Positions 32,201 to 43,785 of a DNA stretch of 64,000 bases are shown here, in pieces. The stretch comes from Macrostomum hystrix. Its lineage: Eukaryota > Platyhelminthes > Macrostomidae. The first letter of the stretch is position 1, and each line of letters starts with the position of its first letter. Location of the stretch: NCBI GenBank assembly GCA_950097015.1, contig CATNEN010000001.1, positions 17,116,501 through 17,180,500 on the forward strand, given 5' to 3'. The notes below the pieces were generated by a model. That model was not told where the DNA came from. It saw only the letters and a program-made list of their open reading frames with translations, and made no database searches. A program made the translations under genes and the position numbers.

Positions 32201-35200
32201 AGAAAAAAACAAATATCTATTATAGAAAAATTAGGCCCAAAAATTATAGAATACTTTTAGCATATTTAATAAAAAATTGAAGGCGGTAAGCACATAACGT
32301 ACAACAGAGTGACATCCGGGCAGAAACACAAGTAGGAATTTGGATTTACTATTATGGTATGCCTAAACATGGTCATTCACGTTTGGCATTAAAAATACAC
32401 GGAAACATTAAGTAATTCAGCAGACAGCTAAATTCCTTTTGAATATTTATTATAGCATATTATATATCCTGTCTTTATGTCTAATTTCTTAACTCCATCC
32501 TATGTGCTAGTTAGGATAAGAAAATTTACATCTAAGCTAAGCTCGGCTAAAAAGGAAAGACTAAACACCCCGGCTGTGAAGAAAACACTAAACACCCCGG
32601 CTGTGAGAGAAAGACTAAACACCCGGGCATTGAGTGAGAGACTAAACACCCGGGCATTGAGTGAGAGACTAAACACCCGGGCATTGAGGGAGAGACTAAA
32701 CACCCGGGCTGTGAAGAAAACACTAAACACCCCGGCTGTGAGAGAAAGACTAAACACCCGGGCATTGAGGGAGAGACTAATCACCCGGGCATTGAGGGAG
32801 AGACTAAACACCCGGGCATTGAGGGAGAGACTAAACACCCGGGCATTGAGGGAGAGACTAATCACCCGGGCATTGAGGGAGAGACTAAACACCCGGGCAT
32901 TGAGGGAGAGACTAATCACCCGGGCATTGAGGGAGAGACTAAACACCCGGGCATTGAGGGAGAGACTTAACACCCGGGCATTGAGGGAGAGACTAAACAC
33001 CCGGGCATTGAGGGAGAGACTAATCACCCGGGCATTGAGGGAGAGACTTAACACCCGGGCATTGAGGGAGAGACTTAACACCCGGGCATTGAGGGAGAGA
33101 CTAATCACCCGGGCATTGAGGGAGAGACTAAACACCCGGGCATTGAGGGAGAGACTAAACACCCGGGCATTGAGGGAGAGACTAATCACCCGGGCATTGA
33201 GGGAGAGACTAAACACCCGGGCATTGAGGGAGAGACTAATCACCCGGGCATTGAGGGAGAGACTAAACACCCGGGCATTGAGGGAGAGACTAAACACCCG
33301 GGCATTGAGGGAGAGACTAAACACCCGGGCATTGAGGGAGAGACTAAACACCCGGGCATTGAGGGAGAGACTAAACACCCGGGCATTGAGGGAGAGACTT
33401 AACACCCGGGCATTGAGGGAGAGACTAAACACCCGTGCATTGAGGGAGAGACTTAACACCCGGGCATTAAGGGAGAGACTAATCACCCGGGCATTGAGGG
33501 AGAGACTTAACACCCGGGCATTGAGGGAGAGACTAAACACCCGGGCATTGAGGGAGAGACTAAACACCCGGGCATTGAAGGAGAGACTTAACACCCGGGC
33601 ATTGAGGGAGAGACTTAACACCCGGGCATTGATGGAGAGACTTAACACCCGGGCATTGAAGGAGAGACTAATCACCCGGGCATTGGGGGAGACATTAAAG
33701 ACCTAAAGAATTAAAGTAGAGACTAAATACCTATGAAGTGAGGGAGAGACTAAATACCAAGGCAGTGAGGGAGAGACTAAATACCAAGGCAGTGAGGGAG
33801 AGACTAAATACCAAGGCAGTGAGGGAGAGACTAAATACCTAGGCAGTGAGGGAGAGACTAAATACCTAGGCAGTGAGGGAGAGACTAAATACCAAGGCAG
33901 TGAGGGAGAGACTAAATACCAAGGCTGTGAGGGAGAGACTAAATACCAAGGCAGTGAGGGAGAGACTAAATACCTAGGCAGTGAGGGAGAGACTAAATAC
34001 CAAGGCAGTGAGGGAGAGACTAAATACCAAGGCAGTGAGGGAGAGACTAAATACCAAGGCTGTGAGGGAGAGACTAAATACCAAGGCAGTGAGGGAGAGA
34101 CTAAATACCAAGGCAGTGAGGTAGAGACTAAATACCAAGGCAGTGAGGGAGAGACTAAATACCAAGGCAGTGAGGGAGAGACTAAATACCAAGGCAGTGA
34201 GGTAGAGACTAAATACCAAGGCAGTGAGGGAGAGACTAAATACCAAGGCTGTGAGGGAGAGACTAAATACCAAGGCAGTGAGGGAGAGACTAAATACCAA
34301 GGCAGTGAGGTAGAGACTAAATACCAAGGCAGTGAGGGAGAGACTAAATACCAAGGCAGTGAGGGAGAGACTAAATACCTATGAAGTGAGGGAGAGACTA
34401 AATACCAAGGCAGTGAGGGAGAGACTAAATACCAAGGCTGTGAGGGAGAGACTAAATACCAAGGCAGTGAGGGAGAGACTAAATACCAAGGCTGTGAGGG
34501 AGAGACTAAATACCAAGGCTGTGAGGGAGAGACTAAATACCAAGGCATTGAGGGAGAGACTAAATACCAAGGCTGTGAGGGTGAGACTAAATACCAAGGC
34601 AGTGAGGGAGAGACTAAATACCTATGAAGTGAGGGAGAGACTAAATACCAAGGCTGTGAGGAGAAGATTTTGAAAGTAGACATTTTGAAAGTAGACACCC
34701 TGAAAGTGAGGGAGGGATTAGAAACATCTTACTTTAAAAAGAGGCCTGAAAAACAGAACTAAATCAGCTCAACAAGCATGAAAACCATATTATGTTATTT
34801 CTTTTTAGACAAATCACGGCTCAAATGTTGACATTGTATCACACCAGTCAAAAACGCTTGCCTGCATGCTTTCTACACTTAATATAGTTGGTAAGAGCAC
34901 CTCTGAAATGATTATTCGTTTTCTTTACCTAAAATTCTGCTTTAAATAGTAACTTTTTTTGCGACGCAAGACTAAAGGAGTGAGCCAGTTTGAAGTGATT
35001 TTCTTTTTCCCAAAGAATAGAAAATTCTTTGACCTTTTAACTCCATTCCTTCGATCATCCTCTACCATTATTATTTTGGTCATCACCCACTACCGTCATT
35101 AATTTGGTCATCACCCTCTACCCCAATTATTTTAGTCATCACCCTCTACCCCAATTACTTCAGTCATTGCCCTGCCCTCTACCCCCCATTATTTCGGTCA

Positions 35201-37064
35201 TCGCCCTCTTTCCCTCATATATTTAGTTGTCATCCTCTACCCCCTTATTTTGGTCATCAACCTCTACCCCTATTATTTTAGTCATCGCCCTCTGCCCTTA
35301 TTAGTTTAGTCATCACCCTCTACCCTCATTAATTTAGTCATTACCCTCTACCCCCGTTATTTCAGTCATCGCCCTCTACCCCAATTACTTCAGTCATTGC
35401 CCTCTACCCCAATTACTTCAGCCATTGCCCTCTACCCCAATTATTTCAGTCATCGCCCTCTACCCTAATTATTTCAGTCATTGCCCTCTACCCCCATTAT
35501 TTCAGTCATTGCCCTCATCGCCCTCTGCCCTTATCAATTTTGTCATGACCCTCTACCTCATTAATTTAGTCATCACCCTCTAATCCTCATTAATTTGGTC
35601 ATCCCACCTCTACCCTAATTATTTCAGTCACGCCCTCTACCCAATTATTGCAGTCATTGCCCTCTACCCCCATTATTTCAGTCATTGCCCTCTGCCCTTA
35701 TTAATTTTGTCATGACCCTCTACCTCATTAATTTAGTCATCACCCTCTATCCTTATTAATTTGGTCATAACCCCTCTACCCTAATTATTTCAGTCATCGC
35801 CCTCTGCCCCAATTATTTCAGTCATCGCCCTCTACCCAATTATATCAGTCATAGCCCTCTACCCTAATTATTTCAGTCATTTCCCTCTACCCCCATTATT
35901 TCAGTCATTGCCCTCATCGCCCTCTGCCCTTATCAATTTTGTCATGACCCTCTACCTCATTAATTTAGTCATCACCCTCTAATCCTCATTAATTTGGTCA
36001 TCCCACCTCTACCCTAATTATTTCAGTCATTGCCCGCTGCCCTTATTAATTTGGTCATCACCCTCTACCTCAATTATTTCAGTCATCGCCCTCTGCCCTT
36101 ATTAATTTGGTCATCACCCTCTACCTCAATTATTTCAGTCATCGCCCTCTGCCCTTATTAATTTGGTCATCACCCTCTACCTCAATTATTTCAGTCATCG
36201 CCCTCTGCCCTTATTAATTTGGTCATCACCCTCTACCTCAATTATTTCAGTCATCGCCCTCTGCCCTTATTAATTTGGTCATCACCCTCTAACCCAATTA
36301 TTTCAGTCATTGCCCTCTACCCCCATTTTTTCGGTCATCGTCATCGCCCTCTTACCCTCATTAATTTAGTTGTCATCCTCTGCCCCCATTATTTCAGTCA
36401 TCGCCCTCAACCCTCATTAATATGGTCATTGCCCTGTATCCTCATTATTTCAGTCATCGCCTTTTACCCTCAGTATTTCGGTCATAAATCTCTACCCTCA
36501 TTATTTCAGTCATTGCCCACTACCCCCTTAATTTGTTCATTAACCTCAACCCTCATAACTTCATAGAAGACCATGTTGAACGTGCTATCTAAGAATTTGT
36601 TAGAAAAAGAGTCATGCCTTAAAGTTATTGATTACAAGAAATACCCACAGGAAAGCATTTTCCTATTAGAAATCATCTATATAGAATTTATATAACGTTA
36701 TAAAGGTGTCATATAATGGTGTTGCATTTTTGAACGGTAATACTAAATGTGGATGATTTCACAAGTGTGAAATCCAGCAGCTAAATTATCATTCACTCAC
36801 CTTGCACCCTTCGCAGGCGGGCACACCGTAGTGAACGCCGCTAGCAATGTCCTGACAGACTGCGCACTTAGTTAGAGACAGGTCCAGAGTGAATGGCTCA
36901 ACCGCTCCAACTGACTGCACTGTTCGATGGACAACTGAGTCGTAGTAAACAGCTGGACTGTCCGCCGGCTCGCCGACCAGATTGTTGTCGTCGTCAGAAG
37001 CAGTAGCGACAACCGGCGCAGCCTCCATGACGGCCATCAGTCCGAGACAATCTGGCGAGGCCAT
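22955..37064 (-). CDS. Nuclear receptor, six coding exons, 774 aa (gene span)
   Basis: Joined minus-strand exons 36801-37064, 28340-29431, 26522-26856, 24076-24215, 23812-23991 and 22955-23268 give 2,325 nt with consistent phases. The protein is a ligand-regulated-type transcription factor. Zinc finger I is canonical (Cys67, 70, 84, 87), with the P-box read from CEGCKGFFRR. Finger II is odd: Cys104, 120 and 123 are in place but the expected sixth Cys (110) is Leu, and there is an extra Cys98. CRLKKC and a basic GRRAK extension follow, then a long low-complexity hinge. The ligand-binding domain begins near the exon 2/3 border and includes LSITDNELAFLSAFCLTSP and a helix-12-like FTPLLDI; a polyQ-containing tail follows. 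The P-box and LBD phrases (HYGV.ACEGCK, VVAF, MRFCFSL) resemble the NR1 (E75/Rev-erb) type; the subfamily is not settled. Five introns, four of them filled with minisatellites. Confidence 0.88.
23335..23768. repeat. 20-bp minisatellite in receptor intron 5
   Basis: Unit gaggatctgggattagatat / gaggatctgggatcagaaat. It fills about 80% of the 543-bp intron 23269-23811. TGGGATY is present. Confidence 0.94.
23812..23991 (-). CDS. Nuclear receptor exon 5 (LBD helices 9-10)
   Basis: Acceptor caccgtgacag. The preferred donor gtgggt after 23812 leaves phase 1, so the junction codon is GCC. An alternative donor 12 bp downstream (gtgctc) keeps the same phase and would add GGSD. It encodes IGIQCPESVFVNL and SHELRLSVRLA. 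Confidence 0.78.
24076..24215 (-). CDS. Nuclear receptor exon 4 (LBD helices 7-8 region)
   Basis: 140 bp, too short for a simple frame scan. Acceptor gatttcgcag, donor gtgagt. In the phase set by exon 3 it reads RFLQSARHPMLSKLF, then LSITDNELAFLSAFCLTSP, the classic LT..ELA.L.A..L.SP block of nuclear-receptor LBDs. It ends in phase 1. Confidence 0.85.
24357..25086. repeat. 32-bp minisatellite in receptor intron 3
   Basis: Unit about 32 bp containing gagatggatgaacacctgtt followed by agac(a/g)ggaatat. Carries CTGTTAGAC. Confidence 0.95.
25087..25974. other. Unique part of receptor intron 3
   Basis: Spacer between the two arrays of intron 3. Short frames of 66-93 codons on both strands show no domain. 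A short inverted repeat gcacgccctg/cagggcgtgt lies at about 25495-25600. No gene is called. Confidence 0.4.
25975..26490. repeat. 23-bp minisatellite in receptor intron 3
   Basis: Unit gagggtgcggagggtaggaa plus tga, about 22 copies, ending about 30 bp from the donor of exon 3. Confidence 0.94.
26522..26856 (-). CDS. Nuclear receptor exon 3 (start of ligand-binding domain)
   Basis: Acceptor ccatgcag, donor gtaaga; ends in phase 2. It includes helix-3-like LSRVVAFTQSIFG, an acidic/polyAla/Pro insert of about 30 residues, then ADKRRLLLSHCSQLLAMRF of helices 4-5. The insert sits where most receptors have a short loop. Confidence 0.85.
26938..28333. repeat. 25-bp minisatellite filling receptor intron 2
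   Basis: Unit gatctgagatgcagggatag plus agaca, about 56 copies; variants atgcag/aggcag, gggata/ggggta, agaca/ataca. It covers about 94% of the 1,483-bp intron and reaches to within 6 bp of the 5' splice site of exon 2. Confidence 0.96.
28340..29431 (-). CDS. Nuclear receptor exon 2 (residues 89-452)
   Basis: Acceptor ctcatctccag, donor gttagt, both phase 0. It encodes GFFRR, finger II, CRLKKC (124-128 region) and the hinge, which is rich in Ser, Pro and Gln with a basic PPPLKRQRLLRP cluster and QQQQ tracts. Translation past the donor would enter the 25-bp array and stay open for about 285 codons, so retention of intron 2 would not cause immediate termination. Confidence 0.88.
29515..30200. 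repeat. About 22-bp GA-rich minisatellite, receptor intron 1
   Basis: Irregular units around gaaagagaggggcggaaatc. It contains a larger internal duplication: the block starting gcgaatttaagggaacagag at about 29630 recurs about 234 bp later at about 29864. Confidence 0.9.
30201..32547. other. Unique AT-rich part of receptor intron 1
   Basis: No array, element or exon is recognised in about 2.3 kb. A plus-strand ggtaagttt near 31104 is an isolated donor-like string without supporting coding sequence. Confidence 0.45.
32548..33700. repeat. 27-bp minisatellite, subfamily A, receptor intron 1
   Basis: Unit gcattgagggagagactaaa plus cacccgg, about 42 copies. Open in several frames on both strands, up to 409 codons, by repetition only. 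Confidence 0.96.
33701..34670. repeat. 27-bp minisatellite, subfamily B, receptor intron 1
   Basis: Unit gcagtgagggagagactaaa plus taccaag, about 35 copies. It is related to subfamily A (same 27-bp period and gtgagggagagactaaa core) but switches abruptly at about 33700. Confidence 0.96.
34671..35044. other. Unique spacer in receptor intron 1
   Basis: AT-rich; nothing is recognised. Confidence 0.45.
35045..36560. repeat. Degenerate about 27-bp minisatellite, receptor intron 1
   Basis: Units around attatttcagtcatcgccct plus ctacccc, with many indels and substitutions (tttggtcatca, cagtcattg, ctctgccctt). Partial higher-order copies are visible, for example near 35520-35600 and 35920-36005. 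It is the most diverged array here, so probably the oldest. TGGGGTA on the G-rich strand. Confidence 0.9.
36561..36800. other. Start of receptor intron 1 (unique)
   Basis: Sequence just downstream of the exon 1 donor on the minus strand; AT-rich, nothing else recognised. Confidence 0.45.
36801..37064 (-). CDS. Nuclear receptor exon 1 (residues 1-88)
   Basis: Starts at ATG 37064 (MASPDCLG). An acidic N-terminus of about 65 residues is followed by zinc finger I: CAVC at 67-70 and CEGC at 84-87. It ends after AAG with donor gtgagt, phase 0. The join to GFFRR in exon 2 splits the P-box helix. Confidence 0.88.
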
Positions 37065-37714
37065 TGGAGATCAGCTTGGACTGGCGCGATGCGTCAGCGA
37101 TAATCTGCCGTTTGCCGTTCAGTCCCGTCCAGCCTTAGCTCAAATTGCTAGCTAAATTGGTATTGTCCAACAGGGCCTGCCGAGTAGGATAGCTGGAAGA
37201 ATTATGCATACCAAATTATAATTCAATAATATTTATTTAAAAGAAGTAGCTAAAATTGTTGCTTAGGAGATAAATTAACCATCTATGGGGTTTCCAGAAA
37301 GAACTCCTCTTTTTTTCGGTTAAATAAATTTCAGGACTAGTATAAGAACAATGGGAAACATAGCTGCTGCTGACAAACCTTATGTCTCAGTTTTCAATAT
37401 GCTAGGATGGGATAATAGGGATCAGAACTGATAGTATTTTCAGCCTAAACGGCCTTTTTACCTTGCCGGTCTAAAAGCAGGTATTTTCACGGTGCAAGAG
37501 AAGTTATAAAAATAGTTTTCTACAATTCACTTCAAAAAACAATTGCACTTTCCACTTTTGTAATATTAAATCAATATTGATTTTACTTTCATCAACTGGC
37601 TGAATTCCGGGTTTCATTATGGCCCAGCAAGTTGCAGATTAGAGTGCTCTGATCGGTAAGTGTCCACCAGCTTTGATATTTAATGGGAAATGTCCGCCTA
37701 AGAACTGGGAAACT
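37065..37714. other. Upstream region of the nuclear receptor gene
   Basis: Should hold the 5' UTR and promoter. No TATA box or initiator stands out on the minus strand, so the transcription start cannot be placed. The first 100 or so bases are GC-richer than the rest. Confidence 0.35.
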
Positions 37715-38925
37715 TAATGGGGTAATGATTAAGGCTGTCAAGGGGTAATCGTCAGGTTAAGGCTGTCATGGGGTAATCGTCAGGTTAAGGCTGTCATGGG
37801 GTAATCGTCAGGTTAAGGCTGTCATAGGGTAATCGTCAGGTTAAGGCTGTCATGGGGTAATCGTCAGGTTAAGGCTGTCATGGGGTAATCGTCAGGTTAA
37901 GGCTGTCATAGGGTAATCGTCAGGTTAAGGCTGTCATGGGGTAATCGTCAGGTTAAGGCTGTCATAGGGTAATCGTCAGGTTAAGGCTGTCATAGGGTAA
38001 TCGTCAGGTTAAGGCTGTCATGGGGTAATCGTCAGGTTAAGGCTGTCATGGGGTAATCGTCAGGTTAAGGCTGTCATAGGGTAATCGTCAGGTTAAGGCT
38101 GTCAAGGGGTAATCGTCAGGTTAAGGCTGTCATGGGGTAATCGTCAGGTTAAGGCTGTCATGGGGTAATCGTCAGGTTAAGGCTGTCATAGGGTAATCGT
38201 CAGGTTAAGGCTGTCATGGGGTAATCGTCAGGTTAAGGCTGTCATAGGGTAATCGTCAGGTTAAGGCTGTCATAGGGTAATCGTCAGGTTAAGGCTGTCA
38301 TGGGGTAATCGTCAGGTTAAGGCTGTCATGGGGTAATCGTCAGGTTAAGGCTGTCATGGGGTAATCGTCAGGTTAAGGATGTCATGGGGTAATCGTCAGG
38401 TTAAGGCTGTCATGGGGTAATCGTCAGGTTAAGGCTGTCATGGGGTAATCGTCAGGTTAAGGCTGTCATAGGGTAATCGTCAGGTTAAGGCTGTCATGGG
38501 GTAATCGTCAGGTTAAGGCTGTCATGGGGTAATCGTCAGGTTAAGGCTGTCATGGGGTAATCGTCAGGTTAAGGCTGTCATGGGGTAATCGTCAGGTTAA
38601 GGCTGTCATAGGGTAATCGTCAGGTTAAGGCTGTCATAGGGTAATCGTCAGGTTAAGGCTGTCATGGGGTAATCGTCAGGTTAAGGCTGTCATAGGGTAA
38701 TCGTCAGGTTAAGGCTGTCATAGGGTAATCGTCAGGTTAAGGCTGTCATGGGGTAATCGTCAGGTTAAGGCTGTCATGGGGTAATCGTCAGGTTAAGGCT
38801 GTCATGGGGTAATCGTCAGGTTAAGGCTGTCATAGGGTAATCGTCAGGTTAAGGCTGTCATCGGGTAATCGTCAGGTTAAGGCTGTCATGGGGTAATCGT
38901 CAGGTTAAGGCTGTCATGGGGTGTG
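37715..38925. repeat. 28-bp minisatellite, about 43 copies
   Basis: Unit gtcatggggtaatcgtcagg plus ttaaggct; main variant tgggg/taggg. It lies about 650 bp upstream of the receptor start codon. TGGGGTA is present. Confidence 0.96.
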
Positions 38926-41900
38926 AGAATATTAAAATATTATGAGAAGCGAAAGTATTTCTTACAATAACAGTAGGCTGTGGGAATGACAGAAATAGAG
39001 TTATCTTTTTTGCAAGTGATTAGCAACAAGTGTACCTTTTCATTATCTTAAGTTAACATCCCGGTTAGTTTAAAAGGCATTGTTTAGAGGTACGTACGTA
39101 CAGAAACGAGCGCAGATCCGATGTACATGTACGCCTTTCAACATAGAAATTCTTTCCTGATGATTTCTGCTGCTTTTGCCTCGAATAATATCGAATTTAG
39201 AATTAGGAAATCTTCGGTATCGTCTTTAATGCGTCTCTCCCTCGCAGTCCGCTAAAAATACGTTTGTCTTTTCCGCTAGAAAATGTTTCTATTGGAAGCA
39301 TATAAAGGTAAGATTGTCAGCAGAATGCGGTCGCCCGCTCCAGTTAAAACCGGGTTTCGAGTGGTTGAGTGTGCGCGTGTGCGTCTGCGGTGGGGGGAGG
39401 CCAAGGCAAGGAGACGGACCTGTGGTACTCTGTCCTAAACACACTCTTACTCAGCCACCCACCTACATGAAACCTCCTAAAGTATTTCAGTTTTTTTTGT
39501 AAAAAATTACCGAATAAAATGATTTCTTTCTTGAGTTGAGCTGTTCTTCTCTGTACACACACACGCGCGCACACACAGATACAATGCCAGTTTTACTTTT
39601 TCTAGGGTCTTGAGGCATTCTCCGTTATTTTTAAAGGCGAAGAAGAAGACACAGAGAAAGAGATAGGTAGAGAGAGAGAGAGAGAGAGAGTTCGCGGTCC
39701 ACTCTGCGATACCGAGATAGCGGTTAAAGGTTGGGGTGGGAGTGGGGCGGGTGATAGGTGAATTCAGCCACCCCATTAATATATTTAACCTTCAGCCCTA
39801 GCCCTAGTTTAGCGCCTTTTTCTAGTCCAGAAAACTGACAATAACCGGATTTTACTGGATTCTCCATATCTGCCAGTTTTATAAAGATATCGTTCAGAGA
39901 GAAAGAGAGTGGGGTCGTGACACAGCTGCAGGGGTTCACAGCGTTCTCTAGTCAAACCCTGTCTAGATTCTCAAAACAATGACCTTCCTTCTAACACTAG
40001 ATGCCCCTCAAATACACTCATAATATGATTCAAAATAGACTGTACCTTCATTCACAATTACTTGCACAGTACAGACTATTCTTCTGTTGCCTAATTCTAG
40101 CTGTTAAAAAAAGTATTCAGATTGTCTTAACACCCCATCCATTTCATATTCTACTTTCTTAAAAAACGTCTAGGCCCTAAAGCTAAAACATTTAGTAGTT
40201 CAATTAATTGATAAAATAAAAAAATGGATAGTCAGTTGAACAACTAAAATGAGATTTTTATCTGGCAGTTTTAGGTACAATAGTTAATCACATTCACAGT
40301 TTCTAATAAAAAGCTACTCAAACACCCCCCATCAGTCTATAATCTATATAAGGGTCACAGGGAGATTTTAATAAAGGCTTAACTATACCTGATCAATCCT
40401 TGAGTTATTAGTTTCCTTATAAAAGTTGACTCGAAAGCTAATTAAAATGAATAGTTTGACTTCTTTTATTTCGATTATACTAAAATTAGGTAACCACAAT
40501 GGGTAGATATGGGTGACTGACATGTCTATGCTCTATAATCCAAAATTAAGATTCACAAAAAAATTTTTCAAGTGAATGGTAAACAGCGGGAGTAACTACA
40601 GACACAAAATGAGTATTTGATGACTCGCCATCTTTGTAGCGCTTATATACAGTAAAAATAAATTATCATTTAGTGTCATTATAAGATGGTCTTGAAAAAA
40701 CTATAACTGTGATTAAAGGAGGAACTCTAAAGGGTTCACTTAATTTAACTAGCTCATATAGCACAATTAGGTTAGTTATTAGGCTGACTAAACTCATATC
40801 TATAGTTTGCCATTCAATTTTTTGTTTTGCTTTAAATGCTTGCCAAAAGCATCAAAATTGCAATTAAATTCTTTCTTTATCTTCACACACAATAGCAACT
40901 GAGTTAAGTAGTGTTCCATACCAAAGGTACAAAGCAAGAGCAACTATGTTTCTATAGAGCCTATACCATGCCTCGTCATCTTATAAGTACATTGACCTAA
41001 TTTCTTAGAACTAAATAAAACTTAGCTGCCCAAAAGTTAACCCAACAAAACCTTGGATAGTATTCATGTGCACGCCATGTTTTGAAGCATAATCCTACTA
41101 GGTTCCTGATCAGATTTTATTAATAGTCTGATATTATTGAATTCTCCATAAGTTTCCACAAGTGAATCAAAAAGTACATTTCTACTCAGTCTTTGATTTG
41201 CTTCAGTTTTTAGGCCTAGCCAAAATCACTTTCCTAGAAGCTTTTTTGTTGGGCTTGAAAATATTTTAAACAATTGTGAACCCTAAAGTGCTAACTGGCT
41301 AGGCTTAGTCAATTAAGGAATTTATAGCCTTTGCATGTAGCTAGCAAATACCAAATATTAACTTGCTAACTATATACAATGCCCACCCACATTGCAGCCA
41401 AAGATTTGAATTATTTTTAAAGTAAAAATATAAGTGACTAAAAAATCAGGTGGACTTTTAAATTTTTTTAATCTAAGCCTTCAATAGCACAAAAATAATT
41501 TCAACTGGCTACCATTTGATAGAGAAAGTCTACAAACCTAGAATAAAGCAAAGCCAGCATTCAAATCAATATGCCTATAGCTCAAAAGTTATTTTGGATT
41601 CACCTGTGGCTTGCCATTTTCTAATGGCATGATAATAATATATTTATAAAATATGTAATGCCTTTCTAAACATTGCAATCAGATAGGCTTAGAAAATTAG
41701 ATTAAGTTCTAATAATAAGTTTATCTTAAGAACAAAAAACAATAAATTTTGTAGGCCTACTTACTTAGCTGAGCTGAGAAAAGTTCTGTAATATGCACAC
41801 AAATTTGTGCCCTCTTCATGTCACATTATGTGATTATTGTATAGCTGTTTCTTTCTGTAATTTCAATTGCCCTGCTATCATTTAAGAAAGCAAAATGTTT

Positions 41901-43703
41901 CGTTAAGCTATAGCGGGAGCCACTTCCTCGAAAAAAAAGTATTAGTTATAGCCTAGGCGTAGGCCTATAAGAATAAAGTTAAAGTCTAGATGCGATGTTT
42001 TTGTCTGTTAACACGTGACTTCACTGTACGACTTTATAATGATCATGTGAGCTGTGACAAATAATCGCGGCGATTAAAGTGAAACAAAAATTACACGAAG
42101 TTTTCTAGATTTTGCAAGGCCTAGGCCTACTATTACTAAGCCTTAGGGCACAGAAATAAATGTCTAATGATAGGCTAGTTGGCTATGGCTGCAAGGAAGA
42201 ACTTGATATCACTTGCTTGTTACATGGGAAAAATAGACAACAAAGAAAGGTTAATCAACAAGAAAGAAAGTCTATGACGAGTCAACAATATTTTTGCTCA
42301 CAAGTTGTTAATCTAGATTCACATTGAGTTATATGTTATTCATTCTGTTGAATAGCTGATAACTTTTTATAGATGCTTTTCGACTTCTAAATTGTTTTTT
42401 AAAATCGAATACTGACTTCTCATATGTTCACTGAAGGCACAAAGGATGAACTTGCTAGCAGAAAATAGCTGATTGACTCTGATTGACTTGTTGGGCCAGT
42501 GGCTATACAAAGACATGTAAGAAATAAAACAGTCTGCTTAGGTGTGAAGTGGTTGCATATAATGCACGCATCTTTTTATAAAACAGAAAAGCTTAAGCGC
42601 TTCAAGCCATGTGTGGCTTACTTCAGACATAATCCTAAGCAATATTGAATATTAGCTACTGTAGCTACACATAAACCTTTAATATACACAAGGTTATAGC
42701 TAATGACATCTAAATTCAGTAAATAGTCGCTTCCTAGTTAGCTGTGTGAGTTATCAGCCGGCAACACACTTTAAATAACTGTAGACAGAGGCTTGCTCCA
42801 ATAGAGGAAGGAAATCGCACTGGGAACCAACAAGCGCGCGATTGGTCAGCAAACAGACAAGTCACGTAGGCCTACACGTTGTTCGGTGGAATAATTTTAA
42901 ATTGAAAATTATGTCGCATCGCGAAAAACTCATTACTGGTGTATTTGCTGCTTGAATTCAATAACTAGCAGAAATACATATCACAGAGGCGGGCCATTTC
43001 ACATTGGATTCTGTGCCCCAAAGCCGGTAGATGGGTGCGTCATTTGTTTTAAACGGTGGTGAGCGTGGAAAATTTTGCGGAATGTATTTTCTTTTGTTGC
43101 GTCCGTTACATTAATAAATGGCGTGACCTAGAGACATACGAGTAGAGCTTTTTAGTGCTACGAGATATACCTGAGGGTAAAATGCTTTTCGTGTCTTCAT
43201 GAGACTTTTTTGAAGAAATGCTTGGTTGCATACTCTACATCTGTCTTGATAACAGGAAATTGATCTTGTTTGATGTTTCATTTTTTGAACCACCTTTACT
43301 TTCTTTCGCTGGAAACTAAATTTCATGATGAAAATATATGGTTTTCAGGAATTGTTTGTTATCTTAGTTTTGCTGCCAATTTCTCTTGTAAATTATAAAT
43401 GAGTCGACACAGTTGTTTTTCTATGGACTTGATTTAACAATAAAAAATTACAGTTCTGCTTTCATTTCATGCAAAAGATGTGCACTTTTCAAATACTTTT
43501 GCTGAGAAATTCACTTTTTAGAGCATTTCAAATGTAGAAAACGAAAAGTGTAGTTTAATAATTCAGTCACCTGTCAGTTTTCTTTACAATATAGGTGCAT
43601 TATAATGAGATTGATGCTAAGTAGGTTTGGAATGTTGGACTTCATACATTAAATATTTCAACTTCAAAGCCAAGTACCTAAGTGTAGAACAACTATTTGT
43701 TAT
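38926..43703. other. AT-rich intergenic DNA without arrays
   Basis: The longest stretch here free of minisatellites. It contains only simple repeats: a CA/CG tract at about 39554-39577 and (AG)n at 39670-39690. Short frames (39314-39502 +, 39507-39776 -, 39724-39939 -, 43111-43326 -) have no convincing domain. A TATA-like tatataagg lies near 40346 with no gene attached. No RNA gene is seen. Confidence 0.45.
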
Positions 43704-43785
43704 TGGAGGATTACAATACAATACAATATATATACAATAAATACAATGGCCACCGGCCACAAGTGGTCAGGAAAGGGGGACATTG

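Noticed and set aside
32477-34698. Frames of 331-409 codons on both strands
   Set aside because: Produced by 27-bp units in a receptor intron; simultaneous open frames on both strands show it is repetition.
31100-34900. Plus-strand donor-like strings (ggtaagttt, ggtaagagc) suggesting a nested gene in receptor intron 1
   Set aside because: No coding sequence upstream of either site and no matching acceptors; expected by chance.
4264-37090. ggactggcgcgatg shared by 4264-4278 and 37077-37090
   Set aside because: A 14-bp match is expected several times by chance in a window of this size.
43111-43326. Possible C2H2 zinc-finger relic (CRVCNQAFLQKSLMK)
   Set aside because: The Cys pair and Phe are right, but both His positions are replaced (Arg, Tyr) and there is only one unit. 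Too weak to annotate.
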